Origin: Sphaerisporangium rhizosphaerae
GTDB taxonomy: Bacteria; Actinomycetota; Actinomycetes; Streptosporangiales; Streptosporangiaceae
Assembly: GCF_042665155.1 (NCBI RefSeq)
Contig: NZ_JBHTCG010000004.1
Span: 62,001-126,000 of the forward strand
Direction: 5' to 3'
Length of the DNA: 64,000 bases
The notes under the pieces were generated by a model. The model did no database searches. It was not told where the DNA came from and worked only from the letters and a program-made list of their open reading frames with translations. Below, one piece after another: positions 56,324-64,000 of the stretch. Each line of letters starts with the position of its first letter. The first letter of the stretch is position 1. Position numbers and translations under genes: made by a program.

Positions 56324-57622
56324 GTGGGCGCATCGGGCCCGGACCTCACCATCGGGGTGGTGGGGCCTCACGACCTGGTCGAACGCGTGATGCTCATGGG
56401 CCACGCGGCGGCCCCGGTTCCGTGCCGGCTGGTCGCCGCGGCTTACCGTGACGAACAGGAGGCGGCCGACAAGGTGGTACGGCTCGGCCCGGGGGTGGAC
56501 GCCTGCCTGTTCGCCAGCCCCGTGCCGTACGAACTGGCCAGGCGCTCGGGCGTGCTCACGATCCCCGCGACGTACGTCCAGCTCGGGGGCCCAGCCCTCA
56601 CCGCGGCCCTGGCCAGGGCCGCGCTGGACGAGCGCATCGACCCGCGCAGGGTCAGCGTCGACCTGCTGAGCCGCTCGGACGTCGAGGAGGCTTATGCCGA
56701 CCTCGGCATGCCGACGGGCGGGGTGCAGACGCGTGAGGAGCCGGGGGCGACCGGCACGGTCGCCGCCTACCACGAACGCCTGATCAGGCAGGGCGCCACG
56801 ACGGGCGCGCTGACCTGCCTGCCCGCGGTGGCCGACCGGCTCGCGGCGGCCGGGGTGCCGACCGTGCGGGTGCGGCCGACCTCCGCGGCGGTGCGCACGG
56901 CGCTGCACACCGCGGCGCTGCTCGGCGCGCACCACAGGCTGGAGGAGTCGCAGCTGACGGTGGTGCTCATCGAGGTGCCGACGTTACGCGAGCCCGTACG
57001 GCGGGCGGCTCCGAGGTACTGGCGTGACGAGCTGCGGCTGTCACTGCACCGGCTGCTGGTGCAGGAGGCCAATCGGATGAACGCCGCCGTATGGGCGATC
57101 GATGACCACAGCTACCTGGTGACGGCCACCCGCGGCTCCATGGCGGCGGCCACCGACGGGTTCCGGGTCCTGCCCTTCGCCGCGCGCATCCGCGACGAGC
57201 TCGGGCTGGCCGTGGAGGTCGGCGTCGGCATGGGACGCACGACTCATGACGCCGAGACGCACGCCAGGGCGGCGCTCGCCCGCTCGCAGGCCGGCAAGCA
57301 GCCGCAGGGGTTCGCGGTGGACCGCGAGGGCCGGACGCTCGTCCCTGCGCCGCGGATGCCTCCTCAGGCGCCGGGGCAGGGCAGGCCGAAGGGCGTCGAG
57401 GTGCTGGCGAGGCTGGCCGCCAAGCTGGAGGGCGGGGACACGATCGTGGACGCGGAGAGCGCCGGGCGGATGCTCGGGGTCACTCCCCGCACGGCTCGGC
57501 GGCTGTTGCGCACGCTGGTTGACGAGGGACTCGCGTGGCCGCTCCCGCCGAACCGCACCCCCCAGCCGGGGCGCCCGCGCCAGCTCTACCGCCTGATCGT
57601 GGAGAAGCTCGGCCCACGCTGA
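56324..57622 (+). CDS. GGDEF/GCH_III-like sensor with C-terminal HTH
   Basis: 432 residues from GTG 56324, chosen because GCGAGGA lies 6 bases upstream and the protein then begins at the first strand (PDLTIGVVGPHDLVERVML). The N-terminal half is a periplasmic-binding or receiver-like alpha/beta domain (GVDACLFASPVPYELARRSG). About 285-360 resembles the GTP cyclohydrolase III/nucleotidyl-cyclase fold (NAAVWAIDDHSYLVTATRGSM, RIRDELGLAVEVGVGMGRTTHDAETHARAAL). About 365-432 is a winged helix (GVTPRTARRLLRTLVDEGLAW). It probably senses a nucleotide and regulates transcription; targets unknown. A strong hairpin terminator follows. Confidence 0.75.
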   Translation: MGASGPDLTIGVVGPHDLVERVMLMGHAAAPVPCRLVAAAYRDEQEAADKVVRLGPGVDACLFASPVPYELARRSGVLTIPATYVQLGGPALTAALARAALDERIDPRRVSVDLLSRSDVEEAYADLGMPTGGVQTREEPGATGTVAAYHERLIRQGATTGALTCLPAVADRLAAAGVPTVRVRPTSAAVRTALHTAALLGAHHRLEESQLTVVLIEVPTLREPVRRAAPRYWRDELRLSLHRLLVQEANRMNAAVWAIDDHSYLVTATRGSMAAATDGFRVLPFAARIRDELGLAVEVGVGMGRTTHDAETHARAALARSQAGKQPQGFAVDREGRTLVPAPRMPPQAPGQGRPKGVEVLARLAAKLEGGDTIVDAESAGRMLGVTPRTARRLLRTLVDEGLAWPLPPNRTPQPGRPRQLYRLIVEKLGPR

Positions 57623-57631
57623 CCTCCGGGG

Positions 57632-57662
57632 GCGGGTCGCCCGTGTGGGGCGGGCGACCCGC
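57632..57662 (+). terminator. Hairpin terminator, 12-bp stem
   Basis: GCGGGTCGCCCG (57632-57643) pairs perfectly with CGGGCGACCCGC (57651-57662) around loop TGTGGGG, 9 bases after the regulator stop. Confidence 0.85.
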
Positions 57663-57692
57663 GCCTCCGAGAGGTGCGGCGGCGGCGACGCG

Positions 57693-57811
57693 TCGTCCAC
57701 AGCCTGTGGACAACTGGGCCCGCTTGAGCCACGAATTGTTACATTTCCGCATCTGGGGCCGGAGAAAAGAGCCGAGGCCCGGGTCGCCGGTTTTCCACAG
57801 CCTGTGGACGA
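57693..57811. other. Two palindromes made of opposed DnaA-box-like sites
   Basis: Site 1: GTCCACAG-C-CTGTGGAC (57695-57711), containing TCGTCCACA and, reversed, TTGTCCACA (perfect DnaA box, 57705-57713). Site 2: TTTTCCACA (57791-57799) opposed to TCGTCCACA (57803-57811). The two palindromes share CCACAGCCTGTGGAC and their centres are 98 bp apart. No dnaA/dnaN nearby, so not the usual origin. Confidence 0.6.
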
Positions 57812-57922
57812 AGCGGCCTCCGGCGGGCGGCGCGGGTGATGGCGCAGGTGAGCACCGGCGGCGGATCGCGGAGGCACATCTCACGGTCCGATACCCGCGT
57901 GTGCCGCCGTCGGGCCGATCGA

Positions 57923-57928
57923 TATTGT
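57923..57928 (+). promoter_or_regulatory. -10 box of the EamA gene
   Basis: TATTGT, 8 bases before ATG 57937, suggests a leaderless or near-leaderless mRNA; the -35 is not obvious. Confidence 0.45.
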
Positions 57929-57936
57929 CATGAGCT

Positions 57937-58875
57937 ATGGTCGAGAACACTCGTGACATCAAGGTGTGGGCGGCGCTCGCGGCGGTGTACGTCGTGTGGG
58001 GGTCGACCTACCTCGGCATCAGGCTCACGATCGAGACCATGCCGCCACTGGTGAGCGCCGGGATGCGCTTCGTCGCGGCGGCGGTCATCCTCGGCACCGT
58101 GCTGGTGCTGCGCAAGGGCCCTTCGGTCCTGCGCATGAACGGCCGGCAGTTGTGCGGTGGCGGGCTGGTCGGGCTGCTGCTGCTCCTCGGCGGCAACGGC
58201 ATGGTGGCGGTCGCCGAACAGCACATCTCCTCCGGCCTGGCCGCCCTCCTGGTCGCCTCGGTGCCGCTCTGGCTGGTCATCTTCCGCACCGTCGCGCGCG
58301 ACCGGCCGCACCTGCTCTCGCTGGCCGGGGTGCTCATCGGCTTCTGCGGCGTGGCCGGCCTGTCGCTCACCGGCGGCGGGTCCTCCGACTCGACCGGCAT
58401 CGTGGTCGTGCTCGCCGGCTCGCTGTCGTGGGCGCTCGGCTCGTTCCTGTCCGGACGCATCCCCATGCCGGAGGACCCGTTCGTGGCCAGCACCGTCGAG
58501 ATGATCGTCGGAGGCGCCGGGCTGCTCATGGTCGGCCCGGCCGTCGGGGAACGCCTGCACCTGGACCAGGTGAGCGCCGGATCGTGGCTGGCGCTGGCCT
58601 ACCTGGTGCTGGTCGGCTCGCTGGTCGGCTTCACCTCCTACATCTGGCTGCTCGGCAACGCGTCGATCTCACTGGTTTCGACCTACGCGTACGTCAACCC
58701 TGTCGTGGCGGTGCTCCTCGGCGTGGTCGTGCTCAACGAGCGGGCGACCGGCCAGATGATCGCCGGCGGCCTGGTGATCGTGCTGGGCGTCGCCCTGGTG
58801 GTCTCCACCGAACGCCACGCCCGCCGCCCCCGCCCCTCCGACCAGGCAGGCGAGACCCAGCTCACCCACTCCTGA
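57937..58875 (+). CDS. EamA-family (DMT) transporter
   Basis: 312 residues with about ten hydrophobic helices in two EamA repeats. VYVVWGSTYLGIRLTIETMPP is the typical first helix of repeat one; YLVLVGSLVGFTSYIWLL and STYAYVNPVVAVLLGVVVLNE are the hallmark segments of repeat two. Family members export amino acids, metabolites or drugs; the YdcZ/YedA branch is closest by motif but the substrate is unknown. The cytosolic tail is basic, then acidic (ERHARRPRPSDQ). Converges on the aminotransferase gene. Confidence 0.92.
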   Translation: MVENTRDIKVWAALAAVYVVWGSTYLGIRLTIETMPPLVSAGMRFVAAAVILGTVLVLRKGPSVLRMNGRQLCGGGLVGLLLLLGGNGMVAVAEQHISSGLAALLVASVPLWLVIFRTVARDRPHLLSLAGVLIGFCGVAGLSLTGGGSSDSTGIVVVLAGSLSWALGSFLSGRIPMPEDPFVASTVEMIVGGAGLLMVGPAVGERLHLDQVSAGSWLALAYLVLVGSLVGFTSYIWLLGNASISLVSTYAYVNPVVAVLLGVVVLNERATGQMIAGGLVIVLGVALVVSTERHARRPRPSDQAGETQLTHS

Positions 58876-58942
58876 CCGACAACCCCACACGGGCGGACCC
58901 CCCGACCGGCCGGAGATTCTCCGTCCGACACAAGCCGGAGGG

Positions 58943-60007
58943 TCAGCCGTGGGCGCCGAAGGACTCCGCGGCGGCGAGGAAGGTGTCGTTGGCCTCGGGG
59001 GAGCCGATGGAGACGCGGGCGCCCTCGCCGGCGAACGGGCGGACGGCCACGCCGTCGACGGCGCAGCGGTCGGCGAACTCCAGCGTGCGGTCACCGAGGC
59101 GCAGCCAGACGAAGTTCGCCTCGGTGGGCGGCACCTGCCAGCCCTGCCCGAGAAGGGCCTCACGGACGCGTGTGCGCTCTTTGACGACCGTCTCGACGCG
59201 TTCGAGCAACTCGTCCTCGGCGGCCAGCGAGGCGATCGCCGCGGCCTGGCCGATGCTGTTGACGGCGAACGGGACCATGGTCTTGCGCACGGCGGCGGCC
59301 ACGGGTTCGTGGGCGATGAGATAGCCGACGCGCAGGCCGGCCAGCCCGTACGCCTTGGAGAAGGTGCGCAGGACGGCGACGTTCGGCCGGTCGGCGTACA
59401 GGCCCACCCCGTCGGGCACGCCGGCGTCGCGGACGTACTCACGGTAGGCCTCGTCCAGGATGACCAGCACGTCGCCGGGGACCTGGTCGAGGAAGGCCGT
59501 CAGCTCGGCGGCGCGGTTGACCGTGCCGGTCGGGTTGTTGGGGTTGCACACGAAGATCATGCGCGTCTCGGGGGTGATCGCCGCCGCCATCGCCGTGAGG
59601 TCGTGGGTCTCATCGGCCAGGGGGACGCGCACCGAGACCGCGCCGGCGAGGTCGGCGAGCAGCGGGTAGGCCTCGAAGGACCGCCAGGCGTAGATCACCT
59701 CGGCGCCGGGGTCGCTCACGGTGGCGAAGAGCTGCTGAGCGACCGTCACCGAGCCCGCGCCCAGCGCGATGTGCTCGGGAGGCACGCCGAAACGCTCGGC
59801 CAGAGCCTCGGTGAGCCGCACGCAGGCGGGGTCGGGATAGCGGTGGACCTCCGCGGCGGCGGAGGCGATGGCCTCCAGCACCGACGGCAGCGGCTCGTAC
59901 GGGGACTCGTTGGACGACAGCTTGAAGGACCGGCCGTCGGCGGAGACCACGGCCTTGCCCGGCCGATAGGCGGCCATCTCGTCGAGGATGGGACGGAAAC
60001 GCGGCAT
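58943..60007 (-). CDS. Histidinol-phosphate/aromatic aminotransferase
   Basis: 354 residues, class I/II PLP enzyme. KLSSNESPYEPLPSVLEAI is the usual HisC/Pat N-terminus, ALGAGSVTVAQQL the PLP phosphate loop, CNPNNPTGT the Asn/Pro motif, ILDEAYREYV the Asp/Tyr pair, TFSKAYGLAGLRVGY the Schiff-base lysine, and GEGARVSIGS the substrate-carboxylate arginine region. Sited away from his genes, it fits the Pat-type aromatic (phenylalanine) aminotransferase of actinobacteria rather than the histidine-operon HisC; sequence alone cannot decide. AAGG lies upstream of the ATG. The Nudix regulator is 88 bases upstream on the same strand. Confidence 0.88.
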   Translation of the reverse strand: MPRFRPILDEMAAYRPGKAVVSADGRSFKLSSNESPYEPLPSVLEAIASAAAEVHRYPDPACVRLTEALAERFGVPPEHIALGAGSVTVAQQLFATVSDPGAEVIYAWRSFEAYPLLADLAGAVSVRVPLADETHDLTAMAAAITPETRMIFVCNPNNPTGTVNRAAELTAFLDQVPGDVLVILDEAYREYVRDAGVPDGVGLYADRPNVAVLRTFSKAYGLAGLRVGYLIAHEPVAAAVRKTMVPFAVNSIGQAAAIASLAAEDELLERVETVVKERTRVREALLGQGWQVPPTEANFVWLRLGDRTLEFADRCAVDGVAVRPFAGEGARVSIGSPEANDTFLAAAESFGAHG

Positions 60008-60095
60008 GGCCTTACCTTATGACGCGCCGACCCCACGAGAACCCCCGGCCGCGCCCCGAGCCCGCCGAGCGGAGCGAGGCAAAGCGAACACAGCC

Positions 60096-60755
60096 TCAAC
60101 CTAGGCGGAGCATGGGGGGGTGGAGGAGTTCGGCGGGGCCGCGGCGGTAGAGCATGGCGGGACGGCCGCCGTCGCGGGTGGTGGTGCGGCCCGTGGGCAC
60201 CAGGAAGCCGTCGGCCTTGGTGACCTTGCGGTGGAAGTTGCGCGGGTCGAGCGGGCGTCCCCACACGATCTCGTACACCCGCCGCAGATCGGCCACCGTG
60301 AACTCCTCCGGGCAGAACGCCGCGCCGAGGGAGGTGTACTCGAGCTTGGCGCCCGCGCGTTCGATGCCGTCGAGCATGATGCGCCGGTGGTCGAAGGCCA
60401 TGGTCTGCAGGGAGGACACCGGCTGCCAGCTCATGTGGGCCTCGGTGGAGGCCGGAAGGTCGGGCGCGAGCCCGAGGTAGGCCACGCTGACCACGCGCTG
60501 GCGCGGGTCGCGGTCGGGGTAGCCGTAGGTGCGGAGCTGCTCGAGGTGCACCGGGGCGCCCGGCAGCCCCGCGCGCTCGGCGAGGACGCGGGACGCGGCG
60601 GCGGGCAGATCTTCCTCGAGCTGGATGAAGCCGCCGGAGAGCGCCCAGCACCCTTGGTACGGCGGGCGGTCGCGCCGCCAGACGAGGGCGCTGAGCTGCT
60701 GGCAGCGCACGGTGAGCACGACGAGATCCACGCTGACGGGAATGCGCGGGACCAT
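60096..60755 (-). CDS. NrtR-type Nudix-winged helix regulator
   Basis: 219 residues. N-terminal Nudix-like domain (1-140) with a broken box, GGFIQLEEDLPAAASRVLAERAGL, which has lost key glutamates and so should bind rather than hydrolyse ligand. C-terminal winged helix (about 145-215) with YTSLGAAFCPEEFTVADLRRVYEIVWG and RNFHRKVTKADGFL, typical of NrtR/ADP-ribose-responsive regulators of NAD metabolism. ATG 60755 is 7 bases after TAACGT, a leaderless promoter; CACCGGTG (60769-60776) beside it may be its operator. Target genes are not evident here. Confidence 0.85.
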   Translation of the reverse strand: MVPRIPVSVDLVVLTVRCQQLSALVWRRDRPPYQGCWALSGGFIQLEEDLPAAASRVLAERAGLPGAPVHLEQLRTYGYPDRDPRQRVVSVAYLGLAPDLPASTEAHMSWQPVSSLQTMAFDHRRIMLDGIERAGAKLEYTSLGAAFCPEEFTVADLRRVYEIVWGRPLDPRNFHRKVTKADGFLVPTGRTTTRDGGRPAMLYRRGPAELLHPPMLRLG

Positions 60756-60794
60756 GGCAGGCACGTTACACCGGTGACGGAGGGCCGAAGACCG

Positions 60795-62603
60795 TCATGT
60801 GCCCCGATTGAGGTAGACCGGGGCGTTGCTCTGCCGTCCGTCGGGCGAGGTCACGTCGACGCGGACCCAGGCGTCGGCGGGGATGGACGACCAGTCGACC
60901 GGCACCCAGATCTTCCGCACGGCCCCGGGCAGGCCGGGGATCGGCGAAGGGTCGGACCATCCGGCGTCGGCCGCGTCCACCTCGCGCGGCTCCGACCCGC
61001 CGTACCAGCTCAGCGTGACCTTGGCGCCGGCGACGTTGTAGCCGCGCACCTCCAGTCCGTCCTGGATGCCGCGTTTGGCGACGATGGCCTGGATGGGGAT
61101 GGGGCGGCTCCAGTCCTCGGCGACCTGGTCGGCGAGCGTGGGGGTCCCGCAGGTGAAGAAGCTGCTCCACTTGTAGGAGATGATCTTCGAGACGTACGGC
61201 CCGACGAAGGTGACCGCCGAGTCCAGGCGCTTCTTGTCGGTCACGCCGCGCTTGCCGCCCGCCTCGCAGGCGCCGTCGCCCTCGGGCTCGAACGCCTCGA
61301 CGTTGGCCCACAGCTGGACGTCGTCCCCTTCGGCGCGCAGCTCCGCGAGGGCCTCGGCCATGGCGCGGTAGTAGTCGCGCGTGGCGCCGTAGTACGCCTT
61401 GCCGTAGGTGGTGTCGCCCACGATGGGCTTGAGCCGGGAGTCGACCTGCTGCCCCTTGAGGTTGGGCCAGAACAGCCCGACCTTGCCGGTGCCGCGGCTG
61501 TCCTGCGGGGCGACGATGCCGACGCCGGTGCGCGCGAGCGCCTTGAACCCGGCCTTGACCTGCGCCGGAGTGGAGGTGAACTTCTTCTCCCTGCGCCCGT
61601 CCAGGTAGGGGCTGACCATGATGGGCTTGCCGGGCAGTTCCTGTTGCACGATGTCGTGCTGTTCGGCGTACACCTGCAACGTCGGGACCACCGACGGGTC
61701 GGGCCAGTCTCTGATCTGCAGCTCGAACGGCTGGTAGACGCCGCCGAGCGAGGCGCGGTCCTTGAAGCGGTCTCCGTAGTCCTGCAGGACGCGCCTGGTC
61801 AGCGTGGTCAGGGTGCCGATGTGCCGGGGGTCGGCCCTGGTGGGCTCGACGCGGTCGCGCGGCGCCACGGGCAGCGCCGGGAAGACCTTCATGGCGAAGC
61901 GGTCGGCCAGGTCGAGGATCTCGGTCAGGCTGTCCTTGGGCGCCCCGTCCACGAGGATCAGGTGGTAGCCGAGCCCCTTGGTGGTGAAGTCGCAGGTCGG
62001 GTTGTCCGAGCCGTCGTCGGGGGTGATCACGCGGTAGAAGACGTCGTCCCCGACGGTGACGGTGTGCTCCATCTGCGGGCACCGGAACAGGTCGGGGCCG
62101 AAGGCCTCGTCGGTGCGGTAGATGTAGGTCCAGGTGATGCGGTTGCCGGGGTTGGCGGCCTTCAGGGCCGACTCCGCGGCCTGCACGCACGTCAGGCCGT
62201 TCTCCTGGCACCTGTCGAAGCGCGGGTCGGGCTCCTTGCCCTGGGCGTCCAGGACGTGCCCGTCGCCGTCCACGGCGCGCGGCTGCAGGCCGAAGCCGAG
62301 GCGCACGACGGTGTCCCCGCCGACGCTGTGGATGGCCTGGAGCTGTCTGCGCCAGGTGCAGTGGTCGGAGGTCGGCACCAGCCAGTAGCCGGTGATCGCG
62401 TACGGGGTCGGGCTGGTGGTGTCGAAGGTTCCGCAGGGATCGCTGAACACGCTGGTCGAGGGCGTGGGGCTCGCCGTCTTCGTCTTCTGCGCCGGGGTCG
62501 TCGCCGCGCTCTTCGAGTCGCCGGGAGAATGCGGAAGAACCATGACGAGCGCCGCGACAGCGGCCAGAAGGGCCGCACCCAGCAGCAGTGTGAGGCCGCG
62601 CAC
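60795..62603 (-). CDS. Exported DUF4434-like glycan-associated protein
   Basis: 602 residues. A single N-terminal hydrophobic helix (about 3-24) exports or anchors it; residues 25-52 are a Ser/Thr/Pro linker. The main domain (55-420) looks like a TIM-barrel of the DUF4434/glycosidase-like type: ITGYWLVPTSDHCTWRRQL, TYIYRTDEAFGPDL, YGDRFKDRASLGGVYQPFEL, KPIMVSPYLDGRREK, DDVQLWANVEAFEP. About 500-602 is a beta domain (VRGYNVAGAKVTLSWYGGSE). Four or more paired cysteines fit an extracellular location. It follows the GT4 gene on the minus strand, so it probably acts on the polysaccharide made by that operon. GTG start, weak Shine-Dalgarno. Confidence 0.72.
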   Translation of the reverse strand: MRGLTLLLGAALLAAVAALVMVLPHSPGDSKSAATTPAQKTKTASPTPSTSVFSDPCGTFDTTSPTPYAITGYWLVPTSDHCTWRRQLQAIHSVGGDTVVRLGFGLQPRAVDGDGHVLDAQGKEPDPRFDRCQENGLTCVQAAESALKAANPGNRITWTYIYRTDEAFGPDLFRCPQMEHTVTVGDDVFYRVITPDDGSDNPTCDFTTKGLGYHLILVDGAPKDSLTEILDLADRFAMKVFPALPVAPRDRVEPTRADPRHIGTLTTLTRRVLQDYGDRFKDRASLGGVYQPFELQIRDWPDPSVVPTLQVYAEQHDIVQQELPGKPIMVSPYLDGRREKKFTSTPAQVKAGFKALARTGVGIVAPQDSRGTGKVGLFWPNLKGQQVDSRLKPIVGDTTYGKAYYGATRDYYRAMAEALAELRAEGDDVQLWANVEAFEPEGDGACEAGGKRGVTDKKRLDSAVTFVGPYVSKIISYKWSSFFTCGTPTLADQVAEDWSRPIPIQAIVAKRGIQDGLEVRGYNVAGAKVTLSWYGGSEPREVDAADAGWSDPSPIPGLPGAVRKIWVPVDWSSIPADAWVRVDVTSPDGRQSNAPVYLNRGT

Positions 62604-62720
62604 CTTCAGGAGATTACCGTCCTTAAGTTGTGGCCCTCATAAAAGTCGATCAGGGCCGCATCGGCGTTCCGGCGCGCCCGCGCACGGGCGTGCACCGCCC
62701 GGCGGGCGGCGTCCGGTGGC

Positions 62721-63809
62721 CTATTTCTTCACACCGGCCCAGGCCTCGAGCTGTGTCACGAACCTGCGCGCCGAGTTCGGCCAGTGGTGGTTCGCCCGGG
62801 CGGCGGCGTACCCGCGCGCCCCGGCGCCCTTGCGCGCCTCCGGATCGTTCCGCAACCGCAGGACGGCCCGCGCCACGGCCTGTGGATCGCGCCAGGGCAC
62901 GACCACGCCGCTCTGGTAACGCTCCACCAGCTCCACCGCCCTGGGCGACGGAGTGGTGATCACGGGGATGCCGTGCGCCATGTACTCGACGATCTTGGTG
63001 GGCATGGAGTGGCGGTAGTTGGGCTCGTCGTGCAGCAGGGAGAGCCCGGCCAGCGCCCCGTCGAGCCGCTTGAGCGCCTCGTCGTTGGGCATGAAGTCGC
63101 GCCACTCCAGCACCCCCTCGGCGACGGCCTGGTTGAGCATCGGCCTGCTCTGCGGGTCGGCGTAGCCGATGAGCTCCACCGCGACGCGGTGCGGCTGCAG
63201 CAGCCGGCCCACCTCCACCGCCTCCCGCACGCCGCGGGCCTCCGACAGCCACCCCAGGTACACCACGCGGTCGTCGGACGGCTCGCTGACGTGGTCGGGC
63301 ACCCAGGTCTCGTTCGGCACGACCAGGTGCGCCTGCCGGAAGCGGCCCGCGTAGGCGGTCTCGGCCAGCAGCAGGTGCAGGTGGCGCTCGGCGGTGCCCT
63401 CCAGCAGCCGGGCGAGGAAGCGCGTCGGGGGCCGCAGGAAGGACGGCAGCCAGGGCTTCAGCGACAGGGTGGCCGGGGTGTCCTCGTGGACGTCCCAGAC
63501 CACCGGCGGCCGCTTGCGCACCCCCGCGACCGCGAGCAGCAGCTCGGGGTCGTGGATGAGCGCCAGGTCGACCTGGCCGCGCAGGCTCTTGAAGAGCCTG
63601 CGGGCCGCCCGCACCGCCGCCAGTCGCTTGCGCTCGGCGGCTCTGGGCAGGTCCACTCCGGTCACCCACGACCGCGGCACGACACCGCGTGCGGTGTAGG
63701 GCGCGGCATACGTGACCACATGACCGGCGTCCACGAGCGCGCGGATCTGCCGGTGCAGGATCCGGGCGTCCTCAGGGTGGTGGACCACCGTCATGACAAG
63801 CACGTGCAC
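62721..63809 (-). CDS. GT4-family glycosyltransferase
   Basis: 362 residues, GT-B fold. N-terminal Rossmann domain starts MTVVHHPEDARILHRQIRALVDAGH; the C-terminal domain has VVYLGWLSEARGVREAVE and the donor-binding HSMPTKIVEYMAHGIPVITTPS, the family's EX7E region. It retains a nucleotide-sugar configuration and works at the cytosolic face of the membrane. GTG follows GGGAGGG. It lies 18 bases after the nucleotide-sugar dehydrogenase stop, so the two are one operon making a uronic-acid-containing glycan. Sugar unknown. Confidence 0.9.
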   Translation of the reverse strand: MHVLVMTVVHHPEDARILHRQIRALVDAGHVVTYAAPYTARGVVPRSWVTGVDLPRAAERKRLAAVRAARRLFKSLRGQVDLALIHDPELLLAVAGVRKRPPVVWDVHEDTPATLSLKPWLPSFLRPPTRFLARLLEGTAERHLHLLLAETAYAGRFRQAHLVVPNETWVPDHVSEPSDDRVVYLGWLSEARGVREAVEVGRLLQPHRVAVELIGYADPQSRPMLNQAVAEGVLEWRDFMPNDEALKRLDGALAGLSLLHDEPNYRHSMPTKIVEYMAHGIPVITTPSPRAVELVERYQSGVVVPWRDPQAVARAVLRLRNDPEARKGAGARGYAAARANHHWPNSARRFVTQLEAWAGVKK

Positions 63810-63827
63810 GCGCCGACCCTCCGCCCG

Positions 63828-64000
63828 TCAGAGCCGCTCGACGCGATCGCCCTCGGAGAGGACGCCCCGGGTGTCGAGAATGAGATGGGCTCGTTGCTGC
63901 ACCATGTCCAGGTCGAACTCGGAGTGCTGCTGCAGGAGCACGGTGACGTCCGCCTTGCGCACCGCCTCCGCCAGGTCGTCCTCGCGCGGCACCTCGACCC
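63828..64000 (-). CDS. UDP-ManNAc/UDP-sugar dehydrogenase, 3' end
   Basis: The window ends inside this gene; only its last 57 codons are visible. ADVTVLLQQHSEFDLD and LILDTRGVL followed by a short tail are the C-terminal UDPG/GDP-mannose dehydrogenase domain, closest to UDP-N-acetyl-mannosamine dehydrogenase (WecC) type, which makes a UDP-uronic acid. The catalytic Cys and NAD domain lie outside. It is transcribed ahead of the GT4 and DUF4434-like genes. Confidence 0.8.
   Translation of the reverse strand, partial: VEVPREDDLAEAVRKADVTVLLQQHSEFDLDMVQQRAHLILDTRGVLSEGDRVERL

Larger units (their letters stand above)
57623..57936. other. 314-base intergenic region
   Basis: Contains the 12-bp terminator, the two DnaA-box palindromes and, between them, an AT-richer stretch (GAATTGTTACATTTCC, 57733-57748). 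A TATTGT at 57923-57928 is a likely -10 for the EamA gene. Confidence 0.6.

Noticed and set aside
57693..57811. DnaA-box cluster as chromosomal origin
   Set aside because: Only four box-like sites and no dnaA, dnaN, recF or gyrB genes nearby; an origin would have many more boxes.

Overview
The window is GC-rich DNA from a high-GC actinobacterium. The evidence is frequent GTG starts, several probable leaderless genes with a TANNNT -10 box 6-7 bases before the start codon, an OsaC/OsaA/OsaB-type osmosensing cluster, a DUF3151 gene beside purA, and many two-domain regulators. The overall style (large secreted CBM2 enzyme, many TetR/GntR/NYN proteins, purA-GDPD-ImmA neighbourhood) suggests a filamentous Streptosporangiales-like or Streptomyces-like organism; that placement is inference. 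No rRNA, tRNA, CRISPR array, insertion sequence or prophage was found. One TPP riboswitch is clear.

Layout. 1-5.2 kb: end of a nucleotide-sugar decarboxylase gene, a secreted rhamnogalacturonan lyase, a decayed regulator, a GT2 glycosyltransferase and an anchored exported protein. 5.2-10 kb: Nudix hydrolase, metallo-beta-lactamase-fold protein, a compact second-type Rho factor with a long repeat-rich leader, and a divergent NmrA-like/TetR pair. 10.1-13.4 kb: fadAB beta-oxidation operon behind a 22-bp palindrome. 13.4-15.9 kb: FAD monooxygenase divergent from a GntR-TetR double-HTH regulator. 16-18.8 kb: RlmA-type methyltransferase and S9 peptidase. 18.9-25.3 kb: SpoIIE/GAF phosphatase (OsaC-like) divergent from a HAMP-repeat hybrid kinase (OsaA-like) and its response regulator (OsaB-like). 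25.5-31.5 kb: NYN protein with a very long low-complexity region, pyrE, small anchored protein, DedA protein, class II aldolase. 31.7-38.4 kb: tightly coupled cluster of an asparagine-synthase-like enzyme, an anchored methyltransferase, a possible 65-residue repeat peptide and two glycosyltransferases. 38.5-43.6 kb: DUF3151, purA with a hairpin leader, GDPD, an unknown protein and an XRE-ImmA protein.

43.7-48.2 kb is an accessory patch: hairpin-rich repeats, an Abi-like HEPN protein, a decayed ATP-binding protein, two small genes and an HTH/Sel1 protein, with arrays of TCCGGA sites. 48.2-57.6 kb returns to housekeeping: TPP riboswitch-tenA, lipoprotein, corA, purD, membrane protein, murA and an HTH regulator. 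57.7 kb carries two DnaA-box palindromes. 57.9-64 kb holds an EamA transporter, an aromatic/histidinol-phosphate aminotransferase, an NrtR-type Nudix regulator, and a minus-strand polysaccharide operon (nucleotide-sugar dehydrogenase, GT4, DUF4434-like exported protein).

The best candidates for something undescribed are the 31.7-38.4 kb cluster with its repeat peptide, the purA leader, the TCCGGA array, the DnaA-box palindromes, the compact Rho and the low-complexity NYN protein.
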